Below, in pieces: positions 11,183 to 21,646 of a DNA stretch of 64,000 nt. A program made the position numbers and the translations under genes. Position 1 is the stretch's first letter. Each line of letters starts with the position of its first letter. The notes under the pieces are model-generated. The model had not been told where the DNA came from. It worked only from the letters and a program-made list of their open reading frames with translations, and did not search any database. The DNA is from Symbiodinium kawagutii (lineage: Eukaryota; Sar; Dinophyceae; Suessiales; Symbiodiniaceae): positions 189,727 to 253,726 of the forward strand of contig VSDK01021916.1 of NCBI GenBank assembly GCA_009767595.1. Reading direction: 5' to 3'.

Positions 11183-11726
11183 CGAATCCAAACCTGCTCC
11201 ACCCTCTCCGGATCACGTCTCGGGGGGACATGTTTATAGGAAAGCAAGGCTCTTGGGGGATACCCCCAAATCATCAACTAAGGGCTTATCAATCCAGGGT
11301 TGGCACTCTTCTTTTATTGAAACATATTGAAATAGAACCCCAGGCTGCATAAGGTTGCTGGTGCGTATTTATCAATTTATCCTTGTTAGACTGTAACTTT
11401 CCGTGCTCATATTTGGAGGTCATTAACTGGTAGCATCCGGTCCAATTTCAGTGCCAACCTTTGATGGAATGATCATCCAGTTGCGTTCTTGATTTGGTTC
11501 ACTTACTAAAGTTCAAATATTCCGTTATCTATGTTTTATTTTCTACCGCTAACTTCACTATCTATTTATCTTCTTGAACGGGTAATCTATTCTCTAATAT
11601 GTTCTACAAAGTATCTACGTATTTGATTTCCATTGGGTTGCTTCAACTTCAACCTAGTTTGGTTATGTTCTTAATTGTCCAGTGCCTCCACTATTTGGAT
11701 TAACAGTTATATACTGGTATTTGACT
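11183..11726. other. non-coding stretch
   Basis: No coding composition and no recognised repeat. Confidence 0.5.
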
Positions 11727-11822
11727 ACTTGGAAGTTTCGAACATGTTTTATTTTCCTTAGTAATTATTAGCAAATGATTGGTTGACTAATTCTGGTCAT
11801 AGGGCGTGAAACCACCAAGCAG
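11727..11822 (+). mobile_element. family B element, diverged
   Basis: Retains TTTTCCTTAGTAATTATTAG, TGATTGGTTGACTAA and the 3' end GTGAAACCACCAAGCAG. The 5' terminus is eroded. Sense orientation. Confidence 0.55.
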
Positions 11823-12062
11823 TAGTTTTCAACCAACAACTATGGCCGTTGTTTAGGGGTCCACATGTATGGGATTCTAGGCATTTACAAATGAATTCAT
11901 TAATCAGAATAGGGAAAAGTAACTATCAAAATTTATCAGCATCATTCAGTTGGCGGTTTCAACCCCATGATAATAGATATTCATTAACTATCCCCAACTA
12001 GTCAAATTCTAGGCAGTTACAAGTGAATTCATGGACCACAACCAACCCGCAACTATTCACAG

Positions 12063-12187
12063 TCCGTTCGCTCGCATCTTCGGCTGCCTCTTCGTCACAA
12101 ACTCGTTGCCTTGACTGGAGGATTTTAAGGGACAATGGATCGAATGGGACAGCCATCGCCAGAGCCGCTGGCCGGCGAGCCGCCACA
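12063..12187 (+). CDS. exon of unknown gene (joins in phase to 14078)
   Basis: Acceptor CTATTCACAG, donor GTAGGA. The frame contains SLASSAASSSQTRCLDWRIL and ends TAIARAAGRRAAT in phase 0, compatible with the phase-0 start of the exon at 14078. Ser/Ala-rich. I recognise no domain. The intron would be 1.9 kb and hold a family A element and the assembly gap. Confidence 0.45.
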
Positions 12188-12245
12188 GTAGGATTTGTCC
12201 CCAGTGGCGTACCATGTGGCCATTTGTAGCTATAACTAGGGCCAT

Positions 12246-12298
12246 TTGGGTGTTTACCAAAATAGGGGACCCTCCAAATCTTCCAATATGAAGCTTTT
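12246..12298 (-). mobile_element. family C fragment
   Basis: GGGTGTTTACCAAAATAGGG followed by GACCCTCCAAATC: one end of family C only. Confidence 0.5.
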
Positions 12299-13164
12299 TG
12301 TAGAATTTGTAGTGAGAAACATTCCGTTTTTGGGGTTTATTGATTTTGATTTGTCGCATTTTGTAGCTATAGCTATGAGCCATCTGTATTTATTTTGCGA
12401 GCTATATGCTGCCGATAATTTTTTTGCGTGGATGATACTATTGATACCATCCGGTCCAACAAGTGAAATGTTCCATGCGGAACCCACAGGACAGGAAACA
12501 CAAACACATTGTACGAGATTGTGAGCAACAGAAACTCGTAAGAATTTGTCCAACAATGACCACCAATGGCCCTTTGATGACATTGAGAGTCTTTCCATTT
12601 TGGAAACCAGCCAATTGGACACCATGGGCACCGCTTGTGCGCCACATCTTGCAGAATGAAGCGAGCTGTCGAGGCCGTTTGAACCATGGACATGTTTAAT
12701 CATGATTTTGAAGAAGCCATCGTTGCTTTATCAGTAGCTACTATAGCAATAGGTGTAGCTGTAGACAATGAGACTCAGCTCTTATGACGCGACATTGACA
12801 TATATAGAGTTGAATCACCAACTACACAATTTCCTGGTTGAAAATAATGTGTATATGTAAATAAATATATATATATATACGCATTTGAAAATCTGATATT
12901 TGAACTTGATGGGTTTGGTACGCATGCGGCACTTATCGCCATGGTGAAGGTGGTTGGGTTGTCTCAAGGTGTTGGATGATTCTGAAGCCCATACCATTTT
13001 TGAACAACAAATTTGCAAGATGGATCAGGACCTGGTTAACAGCGGTGGTCATTAACATCATTATGATCATCATCATGTGTTTAATATGAATTCCGCGTGG
13101 ATTCATGATAACAATGGCCTTGAGAAGTGTTGGCGCAAAGATTCAGAGTACATGTACTGTGATT

Positions 13165-13282
13165 TGGTAGTGGGTCAAAACCCTTAGTCCCCCGGGTTCC
13201 CCTATCATTAACCATTGTTTTCCCTATGATTTTGTTGGTGATCATCCCCGATTATTGGTTGGTTAATATTGACCCACAGCCA
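13165..13282 (-). mobile_element. family A MITE-like element
   Basis: Left end TGGTAGTGGGTCAAAACCC (mutated), right end TTGACCCACAGCCA; internal CCCCCGGGTTCCCCTATCA and TTATTGGTTGGTTAATATT. Reverse orientation as defined in this annotation. Confidence 0.85.
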
Positions 13283-13679
13283 CATCTCTGAGGTTTGCTG
13301 GAGCTCATTCAGAGACTTGGCAGGAGGAGGTGATAGGCCTGTTTGTAGCCCGTTGGTGGCACCATGGGCGAAACTACATGGATGTTGGTTGCCACTCATT
13401 TGTTTGTTTGCTAGGGGTGATCCCATCTGTTCAATCTGGCACATCGTTCATTCGCAATCATTCTGTGTACTGATGTTACTTTGCGAAATATCTTTACAAA
13501 CCGCTTGTTTGTGAGATATATGATTATACTTTATTTAATTTATATATACATACATATAGTATATGATATTTAACTGCTTTGGATACCAACCGCTCAAGAT
13601 CATTTTCCGTCCTCACCCGGAAGGTGAGCTTGTGCTGGGTCTTGACGCTGGATTCAAGCAGGTCAGGACCATGATAATA

Positions 13680-13852
13680 TGGCTATGGGTCAATATTAAC
13701 CAACCAACTAATGGGAAAATTCCACCAACAACAATAGGGAAANNNNNNNNNNNNNNNNNNNNNNNNNNNNNNNNNNNNNNNNNNNNNNNNNNNNNNGGAA
13801 AGAAAGGTTAATAGTAGGGGAACCAGGAGTACAGGGTTTTGACCCATAGCCA
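13680..13852 (+). mobile_element. family A element interrupted by assembly gap
   Basis: Both termini are present (TGGCTATGGGTCAATATT ... TTGACCCATAGCCA), flanked by TA on each side. The middle is replaced by Ns. Confidence 0.85.
13743..13796. other. assembly gap (54 N)
   Basis: 54 ambiguous bases lying inside an inverted-repeat element. The element's hairpin or repeat copies probably broke the assembly here. Confidence 0.99.
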
Positions 13853-14077
13853 TATGTGATCATATGTTCATTACCAGATTCGCATGAAGTAGGCATCATT
13901 GTCGAATCATTGTTTATATTGTCAACTACTGATGCGACTCCCCACCTTTTTGTCGCTATTGGTTCCCCTCCGTCCTTTTTGTATCCTTTTGTTGGTTTGG
14001 TGCCAGTGAACAAAGCCAAGCGGCACCTAGTCAAGTCGGGCGCAAAGCTTAGCTCTCCAAGTATTGGACCTGCTTAG

Positions 14078-14241
14078 GAAATGGAGACGCTGCGTGGTGC
14101 AAGTTGCATGTCTACCTCTACCAGACGCTTCATCGTGGAATGGGGGATGGCATCGTCATGGGTGACGGTGCTGACCCGTGTTAAGCAGGAGTTGGTTCAC
14201 TGTTTCAGTCAGCAGTTGCGGTTGCGGCGCTTGTTTCTGGC
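14078..14241 (+). CDS. exon of unknown gene (joins in phase to 14510)
   Basis: Acceptor CCTGCTTAG then GAA, donor GTATGT. Open for all 164 nt: EMETLRGASCMSTSTRRFIV, then WGMASSWVTVLTRVKQELVH, ending LRLRRLFLA. Its last two bases GC plus the first base of the next exon (A) make an Ala codon and keep the frame open through 14702. A second frame (KLHVYLYQTLHRGMGDGIVM) is open for 100 nt but stops at TAA. No family is recognised. Confidence 0.65.
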
Positions 14242-14509
14242 GTATGTTTACTTTCCCTAGTTGTGATTGCATATTGGTTGCATGCAATGGTCTAGCAGTT
14301 TTTTTGTGAGTCAACACATGTCAATCAGCCAAGAAGGTTGGTTACAGTAGCTCGTTGCGATCAACAACAGGTGGCTAGTTGGTGGTCTTAAAATGTCTTA
14401 AACATTTTGTTTATTCACATGTTTTCTCCAATGTCTTGGGGATGGTTGATAGGCGCTGGCTCCCCGAACAACTCCACGGGACAAGGGATGATTGGTTGCC
14501 TATTTTCAG

Positions 14510-14702
14510 AGGCTTCAACCACCAGCTTGGTGATTCTTTGCACCGAAAAACAGCGAAAACCAAGGAGAAGATCTCCGTTTGGGACATGGACTTCAGTCGC
14601 GTGGCGACGCCTCGTACACCGCACGTGGTACCTCAACAGACCGGTGGTTCTGGAGCCGAGTGGCCACGTGTGTCAGTTCCTGATGGGTGTTCCAAGACCA
14701 AG
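14510..14702 (+). CDS. exon of unknown gene
   Basis: Strong acceptor CCTATTTTCAG, donor GTGGTT. The frame reads GFNHQLGDSLHRKTAKTKEK, ISVWDMDFSRVATPRTPHVV and SGAEWPRVSVPDGCSKTK, ending in phase 0. The 268-nt intron before it (14242-14509) has GTATGT and TTTTCAG ends. This exon pair is among the best-supported in the window. No known domain is visible. Confidence 0.7.
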
Positions 14703-15450
14703 GTGGTTCGGTTTGTGATCATAATACTGCAGTAACAGATCTCAAGAAGCACTGACCATTTCAGAATGGTAACGGTGGAAACTAGAAAAATTGAGTTGAG
14801 TGTGGAGCCAGTTTGGGCGGATCGTCCCATACCCTTGTGATCCCAAGAAAGAAATGATTTTTTCTACCTTTCCCGTTTAACAGGGCCTGTGTTGGTCTTT
14901 AGTAGGGCATTCACGTTGCTGCGTTGCAATCTCGAAGCTGTCCATCAATCACTGGCTTTCAAGTTGACACAAGATCAGGGCAAACAATTTATTGAGTTCA
15001 TGTGTGTCTTCCATTTTGTGGATATGGTTGGAAACATTTAGTCCATGCAAATATGTAGTTGCAAGACTTGTTGCTGATCACCTGGTGATGCTGAATCAGG
15101 ACATGGGAATTTCCACTAGGCAAAAATAACATCAGAAACCATGGAGAATAAGTGACTGTTGTTTTGTCCATATTATTGTTGATCTAATTCTGACTTTAAT
15201 GAACTTTAATGGTAGAAAAATATGATTCCTGCTACTACCATTGTTTGTCGTGCGACAATTGTTCAATCCAATATCCACATCCGATGCTTGTCAGCAACAG
15301 CGATTGTCGTCGTCGCATAATTTCGCACAACTATGATGATGATTGTTGATTATCATCCCCTTTAAGCAACACCTGTACCCCTGGTTCCCCCATCATTAAC
15401 CATTTTGTTCTCCCAATTCTTGTTGGTTATCATCCCCCACTATCCAATCG

Positions 15451-15558
15451 CTAGTTTCAAACATTTTTCATTTTCCCTAATACTTATTCACAAATAGTTG
15501 GTCGACTCATATGTTTCATAATAGGGGTTGAAACATGTGATTCAAACCACCAACCACT
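15451..15558 (+). mobile_element. family B element, diverged
   Basis: TAGTTTCAAACATTTTTCA, TTTTCCCTAA, AATAGTTGGTCGACTCAT, then AGGGGTTGAAACA and a separate TTCAAACCACCAACCA. Sense orientation, with an extra ~13 nt before the 3' end. Confidence 0.65.
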
Positions 15559-15610
15559 TATTGTTGGTCAATGGCTTGACCCGGTCGTTCGCCAACGGTA
15601 GAATCTCCAG

Positions 15611-15784
15611 TCCCAGCTCGGCGTCCCGTGGGATCCGAGGTCGAGCCGCCGCCGGACCTCCTGGATCTCCAACCGGTCGCTCCCTTGCCGAGTCGACCCT
15701 TCACCGTGAACCGCTGGACGCACCACCGTGCCGAAGCCGCGAGGACGAAGGGCAGCGGAACGGCAGCGGATTGGCTGTGGCAAA
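15611..15784 (+). CDS. candidate long exon, unknown protein
   Basis: Acceptor AGAATCTCCAG, donor GTAGCT. The frame with most G/C third positions contains EVEPPPDLLDLQPVAPLPSR then FTVNRWTHHRAEAARTKGSG. A second, Arg/Gly/Ser-rich frame (SRGIRGRAAAGPPGSPTGRS) is also open. Proline-rich linker followed by a basic stretch; family unknown. Its phase does not join directly to the exon at 14510. Confidence 0.55.
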
Positions 15785-15807
15785 GTAGCTCCGGCCGTTG
15801 ATCAAAC

Positions 15808-15880
15808 TGGCTATGGGTCAATATTAACCAACCAATAATGGGGATAATAACCAACAATTTCATAGGGAAAACAATGGAAT
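15808..15880 (+). mobile_element. family A element, 3' truncated
   Basis: TGGCTATGGGTCAATATTAA and GGGATAATAACCAACAA match family A, but after GGGAAAACAATGG the sequence changes to ATGATCAATACTA-type repeats. Confidence 0.75.
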
Positions 15881-15884
15881 CATG

Positions 15885-16262
15885 AAATAATTGAATGATC
15901 AATACTAACAACTGATCAAAGTGGCTAAGAATGAACCATGAAATAGTTGAATGATCAATAGCAATGAATGATCAATACTAAGGAATGATCAATACTAGTG
16001 AATCATCAATGAGTAGCTCATTGACTATTAGCTAACAATGAATCATCAATGGATCATAAATGAACCACCGATAAATCATCAATGAACCATCTATTAGTCA
16101 TCAATAAACCATCCATGAACCATCAAAATCATCAATGAACCATCAATGAATCATCAATGAACCATCAATGAATCATCAATGAACCACTGATGATCATCAA
16201 CGAACCATCAACAAATCATCAATGAAGCATCAATAAATCATCAATGAACCATCAATAATTCA
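15885..16262. repeat. ATCAATGAACC short tandem repeat
   Basis: Many imperfect copies of AATCATCAATGAACCATCA and AATGATCAATACTA. Begins where the truncated family A element ends. Confidence 0.85.
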
Positions 16263-16581
16263 TTATTGTTAGCCACAGTAGTTGTATAGTTTTTGGCAGT
16301 AACGCACTGGCAGAGCCACTTAAATTGTTGTCACAGTTCCATGGATGTTGAATATTCAAACAAGAGGGAACGTTCATGAGTGTTCCAATTGTTCGGCCAC
16401 AGCAATGAACGTGCAACATGTAAGTGCACATATTGAACGGATTTCGGAAAAACACATGTCCAATACTTCCGATGGGTGCGCTGAAGAATATATTCGCCAA
16501 ATCAGAAGCTACTTTGTGTGGGAAGTGCATGGTACAGGTTGTCGGATTGCTCCGCTCGCTGAGCATGTTTATATATGAAAG

Positions 16582-16658
16582 TTGGCTGGTGGTTTTAAGC
16601 TTAGCAACTATTAAGGCATGGTTGGTTGACAAATAGTTTTCGAAGGGGTTGAAGCCAG
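16582..16658 (+). mobile_element. family B element, diverged
   Basis: GGCTGGTGGTTTTAAGC, CATGGTTGGTTGACAAATAG and CGAAGGGGTTGAAGCCAG retain the family order. Sense orientation. Confidence 0.5.
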
Positions 16659-16761
16659 TAAGTCATCTCAGAAACAGAAACCATGTTTCCACAAGCCGAA
16701 CGAAGATGACTCTGACTACACATTTGTGTTCAATCCTCCATGTCCAGGACACCTGTGCCTT

Positions 16762-16873
16762 TAAACCCATGGCAGTCTCCACCGCAAGAAACTCAATCGG
16801 CTTGGCAATGTGCCGGCGCACAGCCTAGCCTAAACTTCAGCACGAATCCGCAGGCTCACCAGAGCCTCGGTTG
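16762..16873 (+). repeat. tandem exon-like module, copy 1
   Basis: CATGGCAGTCTCCACCGCAA through CAGAGCCTCGGTTG. Copies 1-3 share an in-frame TAG after CGCACAGCC, so this copy is unlikely to be translated as a whole. Confidence 0.8.
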
Positions 16874-17219
16874 AAAAAAGATTCCAATATGGCATTTTTT
16901 TCGTGTTGGAGTGGATTCCGGCGATTTGAAAGAGTCATTTTGGGCGTGTGCGTTGTTCAGAGTAGCAAACTGGAGCAACTACCATAAGATATAAGGAGGA
17001 ATATTTGTGTTGGTATCCAACGATTTCAGAGCATAAACCAGTTCCTCAACAGCAGAATTGATCAAGAAGAGAGGCTAGACCGTAATATGTGAAAAGAGAC
17101 AATGCTGTTTGCTGCTTCAGTCAGCAGCGAGTTGTTTTCACAAGTATGCACCAATTTGGTGAGAGACTGCCGTTTAGAATGATACATCACTCCTGTTCAC
17201 TCTGCATGTTTGTGTCCAT

Positions 17220-17345
17220 GCCAAGGCTATCTATGCCCCCATGGCAGTCTCCACCGCAAGAGACTCAATCGGCTTGGCAGTGTGCTGGCGCACAGCCTAG
17301 CCCAAGGTTCAGCACGAATCCGCAGGCTCACCAGAGCCTCGGTTG
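17220..17345 (+). repeat. tandem exon-like module, copy 2
   Basis: GCCAAGGCTATCTATGCCCC ... CAGAGCCTCGGTTG. The whole surrounding ~460-bp unit (including AATATGGCATTTTTTT and AGCAAACTGGAGCAACTACC) repeats that of copy 1. Confidence 0.85.
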
Positions 17346-17464
17346 AAAAAAGATTCCAATATGGCATTTTTTTGTGTTGGAGGGTATTGCAGCAATTTGA
17401 AAGAGTCATTTTACGCGTGTGTGCGTTGTTCAGAGTAGCAAACTGGAGCAACTACCATAAGATA

Positions 17465-18141
17465 CTGGGTGCTTGGGTTAAGTCGTACGAGACCGGCTTA
17501 AGTCGTACAAAAGCGGTGTCCCCTTGCAGAACTTTTGGTTTTTAGGATTTTTTCCTTGTGCTGGATACTTAACTTTAGCCCAAAGTGCAGGGGCACACTG
17601 ACATGTCACAAGGCACACTGACATGTCACAAGGCTATCCTATTAAGCGAAAACTGTTTGGGGAGATCCTCAGATGGACAGATGACATGTGTGAAGAAAAG
17701 GCGAGCTAGCTACGACACAAGCATTGCTAACCTGTAGTTTGATTGCCAGGCTTACGCATTGTTACCCATTGCTGACATGCTTCCTCCAGGATCAAGGAAT
17801 GTTGATCAAGGAATAGTGACAGGATGTGGTGTAATGTCAGTGTCCCACTGTGTTTTGTTGCAAACGCTTGGAACCCATGGGCTTGCATGGGCTCGGTGTC
17901 CCATTGTGTTTGCTGTCAAAACGGAGACATTGTCCAGTGAAAATGTTGGTTTGGACGTGGTGTCTGCAAAGTTTTCTTGAGTTTTGACTTGTTGGACAAA
18001 GTTAGTCTGGAATGGTGTCCCCATGGTGTTTCATGAAAAGCGTCTGACTTTTCACAGACATGTCTGACTTCCGCGTTTGCGGTGTCCTGATGATGTTTGT
18101 ATGACTCTTGCGGAGATGTCTGACTTGACACGCCCGCCAAG
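17465..18141. mobile_element. 677-bp insertion flanked by TA
   Basis: The neighbouring tandem unit keeps the empty site (AAGATATAAGG at about 16986). Here the same site reads AAGATA, 677 bp of unrelated sequence, then TATAAGG, that is, a TA duplication. The ends are imperfect inverted repeats (CTGGGTGCTTGGGTTAAGTC versus reverse complement CTTGGCGGGCGTGTCAAGTC), both containing AAGTC and further in GTC-TACAAA. No transposase frame is present. Fits a non-autonomous element of the TA-target (Tc1/mariner-like) kind; superfamily is inference. Confidence 0.65.
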
Positions 18142-18398
18142 TATAAGGAGGAATATTTGTGTTGGGATCCAACAATTTCAGGGCATAAACCAGTTCCTCA
18201 ACAGGCAGAATGATCAAGAAGAGAGGCTAGACCGTAATATGTGAAAAGAAACAATGCTGTTTGCTGCTTCAGTCAGCAGCGAGTTGTTTTCGGGGTGAGT
18301 ACGGTATGTCAAATATACACAAATATGCAATAATTTGGTGAGGGAGTGCCGTTTAGAATGATACATCACTCTTGTTCACTCTGCATGTTTGTGTCCAT

Positions 18399-18524
18399 GC
18401 CAAGGCTATCTATGCCCCCATGGCAGTCTCCACAGCAAGAGATTCAATCGGCTTGGAAATGTGTTGGCGCACAGCCTAGCTTGAGCTTCAGCACGAATCC
18501 GCAGGCTCACCAGAGCCTCGGTTG
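18399..18524 (+). repeat. tandem exon-like module, copy 3
   Basis: Same module as copies 1-2, with GAGATTCAATCGGCTTGGAA. Followed by CACCGAGCTCCGGTG instead of the GAAAAAAGATTCC seen in copies 1-2. Confidence 0.85.
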
Positions 18525-18732
18525 CACCGAGCTCCGGTGTGTTTTGGCATTTTATGCTTTGTTCGGCCTGCCTTTGATTCGCCTAGCTGTTTGGAGCGAC
18601 CCATTTTGAAAGTCGCGATATGGCAGCCATGCACCAGAAGTGCAAAACCCAGTTCCTCAACAAGCGAAGAACTCAGAAAAACCATGGACGTTTCAATCCT
18701 CTTCACTGGATTGTTTGCGTTGATTCTGATGG

Positions 18733-18860
18733 TGCCAAGGCTATCCACGCCTTCGCAGCAATGGCAATCTCCGTCCCAAGAGACACCATCGGCTTGGGCT
18801 GCAGCACAGCCCAGCCCAAACTTCAATCCCCAGGCTCAACAGATCCTCGGTTGAACCAAG
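18733..18860 (+). repeat. tandem exon-like module, copy 4
   Basis: GCCAAGGCTATCCACGCCTT through CCTCGGTTGAACCAAG. Open in the frame reading AKAIHAFAAMAISVPRDTIG with no TAG. Copies 4-6 form a younger subgroup with a ~560-bp unit. Confidence 0.85.
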
Positions 18861-19291
18861 GTCCGATGTGCTTTGATGTCTTTTGGCCACGTTTGGGCCA
18901 CTGATCATTCATCACATTAATTTTCTTGTGTACGTTCCAACGGGTTTGAGGAGGCATGTTAAGCTCTGTTAGGCATAATTTTGATTCGCTACGCTGCTAC
19001 ACTAGCAAACAGTCAACTGGAGCAACGGATCATTTTGAAAGGCGTGATATGGCAGCCAACACGCACCAGAGTTTAAAACTCAGTTCCAAACATATAAGAA
19101 CTCAGAAGAAACATGACTGATTGTTGCTTCAGGCATCAGTGACATCCAGTCCCTATCATATTGCTATTAGCTTGATATTTGAACCAGCGAAAACACTTCA
19201 TTGCGCAAAGATATCATAATGGTCTAAGGGGTTGCTTCTTGGACATACATTTCAATCCTCTTCACTGGATTGTTTGCGTTGATTCCGATGG

Positions 19292-19416
19292 TGCCAAGGC
19301 TGTCTACGCCTTCGCAGCAATGGCAATCTCCGTCCCAAGAGACACCATCGGCTTGGGCTGCAGCACAGCCCGGCCCAAACTTCAATCCTCAGGTTCACCA
19401 GAGCCTCGGTTGCAGC
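19292..19416 (+). repeat. tandem exon-like module, copy 5
   Basis: Nearly identical to copy 4, with upstream TTTCAATCCTCTTCACTGG and downstream TTTTGGCCACGTTTGGGCCA also shared. Amino-acid changes relative to copy 4 are not obviously constrained. Confidence 0.85.
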
Positions 19417-19861
19417 AAATTCCGATGTGCTTTGATGTCTTTTGGCCACGTTTGGGCCACTGATCATTCATCACATTAATTTTCTTGTGTAGGTTCCAAC
19501 AGGTTTGAGGAGGCACGTTAGGTTTTGTGAGGCCTAACTTTGATTCGTTACGCTGCTACACTAGCAAACAGTCAACTGGAGCAACGGATCATTTTGAAAG
19601 GCGTGATATGGCAGCCAACACGCGCCAGAGTTTAAAACTCAGTTCCTCAACGAAACAACATCAAGGCAAACATATAAGAACTCAGAAGAAACATGACTGA
19701 TTGTTGCATTAGGCAGCGGTGCCTGTTTCATTGATACTAGCTTGATATTCGAACCAGCGAGAGCACTTTATTATGCAAGGATACCACATTTTCTGAAAGG
19801 TTGCTTTTTGGATATACACTTCAATCCTCTTCACTGGATTGTTTGCGTTGATTCTGATGGT

Positions 19862-19988
19862 GCCAAGGCTACCCGCGCCTTCGCAGCAATGGCAATCTCC
19901 GTCCCAAGAGACACCATCGGCTTGGGCTGCAGCACAGCCCAGCCCAAACTTCAATCCTCAGGCTCAACAGAGCCTCGGTTGAACCAAG
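19862..19988 (+). repeat. tandem exon-like module, copy 6
   Basis: Last close copy of the array. Similarity continues only to GGTCCGATGTGC, after which the unit breaks off. Confidence 0.85.
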
Positions 19989-20209
19989 GTCCGATGTGCC
20001 GACTGTATATGTTGTCGGTTTCAATTTGTCATAGCGACATTCGACAGAGGCCACGATGATTTGTTGTCAGCATTGATACAAGGTGATCAATTGGAAACAA
20101 GTGAAACTAGCTGAAGCGTTTGTTTTTGTTTCCTTTGTGCATTGGGCACAGGGCTCTTTGTTGGGGTTACTCACCTGTACATTTGTTATTGTTCAGGAAT
20201 TATAGTAGC

Positions 20210-20330
20210 ATATAAATATAAATATAAATATAAATATAAATATATATATATATATTATATATATGATTATAAATGCAATCATATGTAGAAAAATACATAA
20301 TGTATATTTATATGTATACATATCGTTGGG
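20210..20330. repeat. ATAAAT / TA-rich tract
   Basis: Tandem ATAAATATAAATATAA followed by TATATATA. Confidence 0.9.
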
Positions 20331-20490
20331 TGGTGGTTGTAGACATGATTTCCCCATAGATTAAGAGATGGTCGGTTCCTCGGATTTTCCTTTCGCGGAG
20401 GTGAATCAATGACCAGGGATGGTTTTTGTTTATGCTCGCTGAGGGGCCCGCAGCCTTGACCTCGATGGCGCCACCAAGCAGATATGGCAT

Positions 20491-20606
20491 CGGTGGTTTC
20501 TCAAGCTGTAGGGAACCCCAAAAATGGCTGGTTTACTAAGTTTCCCATTACACATGGTTGATATAAAGGATGATTTGGGGGTCCCCTATGGACTTGAGAA
20601 ACCAAC
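20491..20606 (+). mobile_element. family C MITE-like element
   Basis: CGGTGGTTTCTCAAGCTGTA ... GGACTTGAGAAACCAACC; internal AAAAATGGCTGGTTTACTAA and GATTTGGGGGTCCCC. Followed at once by ACCTACCAACCAACCAACCA, a short repeat of its terminal motif. Confidence 0.8.
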
Positions 20607-20694
20607 CTACCTACCAACCAACCAACCAAACACCCAACCAGCTGTTAACCAATCAGGTAGCACTCACTTTGTCCATTTTTTCCTGACTGTCAAG

Positions 20695-20771
20695 GACATC
20701 TATGGCGCCGCCAAGGCCGCCGTGTGCGGCCACACCCAACAGGAGCTCAAACTCACCCGAGGGCCGCTGAT
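20695..20771 (+). CDS. diverged copy of the tandem exon module
   Basis: Preceded by CTGTCAAG and opening GACATCTATGGCGCCGCCAA: DIYGAAKAAVCGHTQQELKL, then TRGPLM before a GTGTCT donor. G/C-rich third positions. Compare DIYASAATV at 21584 and AIYAFAAMA in the array: the same module, older duplication. Function unknown. Confidence 0.5.
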
Positions 20772-20799
20772 GTGTCTTGGGGACCATTGGATGACTGAG

Positions 20800-21105
20800 T
20801 AGATCCACTATGAATTTATCAACGATCTACTATTGAATCTTGATTTGTTAAATTCACAATGGATAAATTTGTCAATTTACTGTGGTAAATTACTATAATT
20901 TATCAAGTTATCAGTGGTAAATCAATTGATTAGGGAATAAATCATTATTGACTGCTGGAGACTTTTGGATGAATTTATCATTCATTTGATTGATTAACAA
21001 TTTAAGACAAATTCAATTGCTCAATTGATGTTGTTTAATTGATGTAATTAAGTGTTGTTTTGTTGAAGTGATTCCCTAGCAATTCAAAACAACACAATAC
21101 TTCAC
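20800..21105. other. AT-rich non-coding stretch
   Basis: Rich in overlapping TAAATT / AATTGAT words and short palindromes. No gene. Confidence 0.6.
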
Positions 21106-21109
21106 CATA

Positions 21110-21182
21110 TGGCTGTGGGTCAAAATCCTTAGTCCCCCTGGTTCCCCTATCATTAACCAGGCTCTTTTCCCTATGACATCAT
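21110..21182 (-). mobile_element. family A element, truncated
   Basis: TGGCTGTGGGTCAAAATCC to CTCTTTTCCCTATGA; the second half is missing. Confidence 0.8.
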
Positions 21183-21583
21183 GTTTGTTAGTTTGATCCG
21201 ACAGTCGTTTGAAGGCACCTTAGATGTTCTGCAGCTGTCACCCATGGGACGTCCACTGAAGTGGTTTCCACTTCCTGGAGGAAAGTGATGACAAGTTTCC
21301 ACTTGTCATTCATGGCAGGTTCAAACACGAGACTAGACTTCAGACGGTCGACTCAAGGCGTTTGTCAGTTGATCTCCACTTCTGTTGTTTCCTTTAGTGA
21401 TGAATCATCCATGAATCAACCAGTATTGTTGGTCACAAACCATTTTTGAAGCACTATTGCCGACACTATTCACCATGGCCATTGTGTTCGAGTTCGCAAA
21501 TCGAATGTCATTTCAACAAATTTGCATTCCAGCCATGTGCCCAGCAAGCGCATCGCAGTGTTTCCGAATTTCATTGTTTCAAG

Positions 21584-21646
21584 GACATCTACGCTTCCGC
21601 AGCAACAGTTCCAAGTCCAAGAGAATCCATACTGGAGCAACAACTG
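21584..21646 (+). CDS. diverged copy of the tandem exon module, with splice sites
   Basis: Acceptor TTGTTTCAAG, donor GTAGAC, 63 nt, phase 0 at both ends: DIYASAATVPSPRESILEQQ L. Nucleotide similarity to the 16.7-20 kb module is clear (ATCTACGC, CGCAGCAA, CCAAGAGA). This copy has the best splice context and may be a working member of the array. Protein family unknown. Confidence 0.5.

Noticed and set aside
9848-11352. Frames of 120-157 residues with FGFRFSVF or RKPKTENR repeats
   Set aside because: Heptamer array read in a 21-bp cycle; present on both strands.
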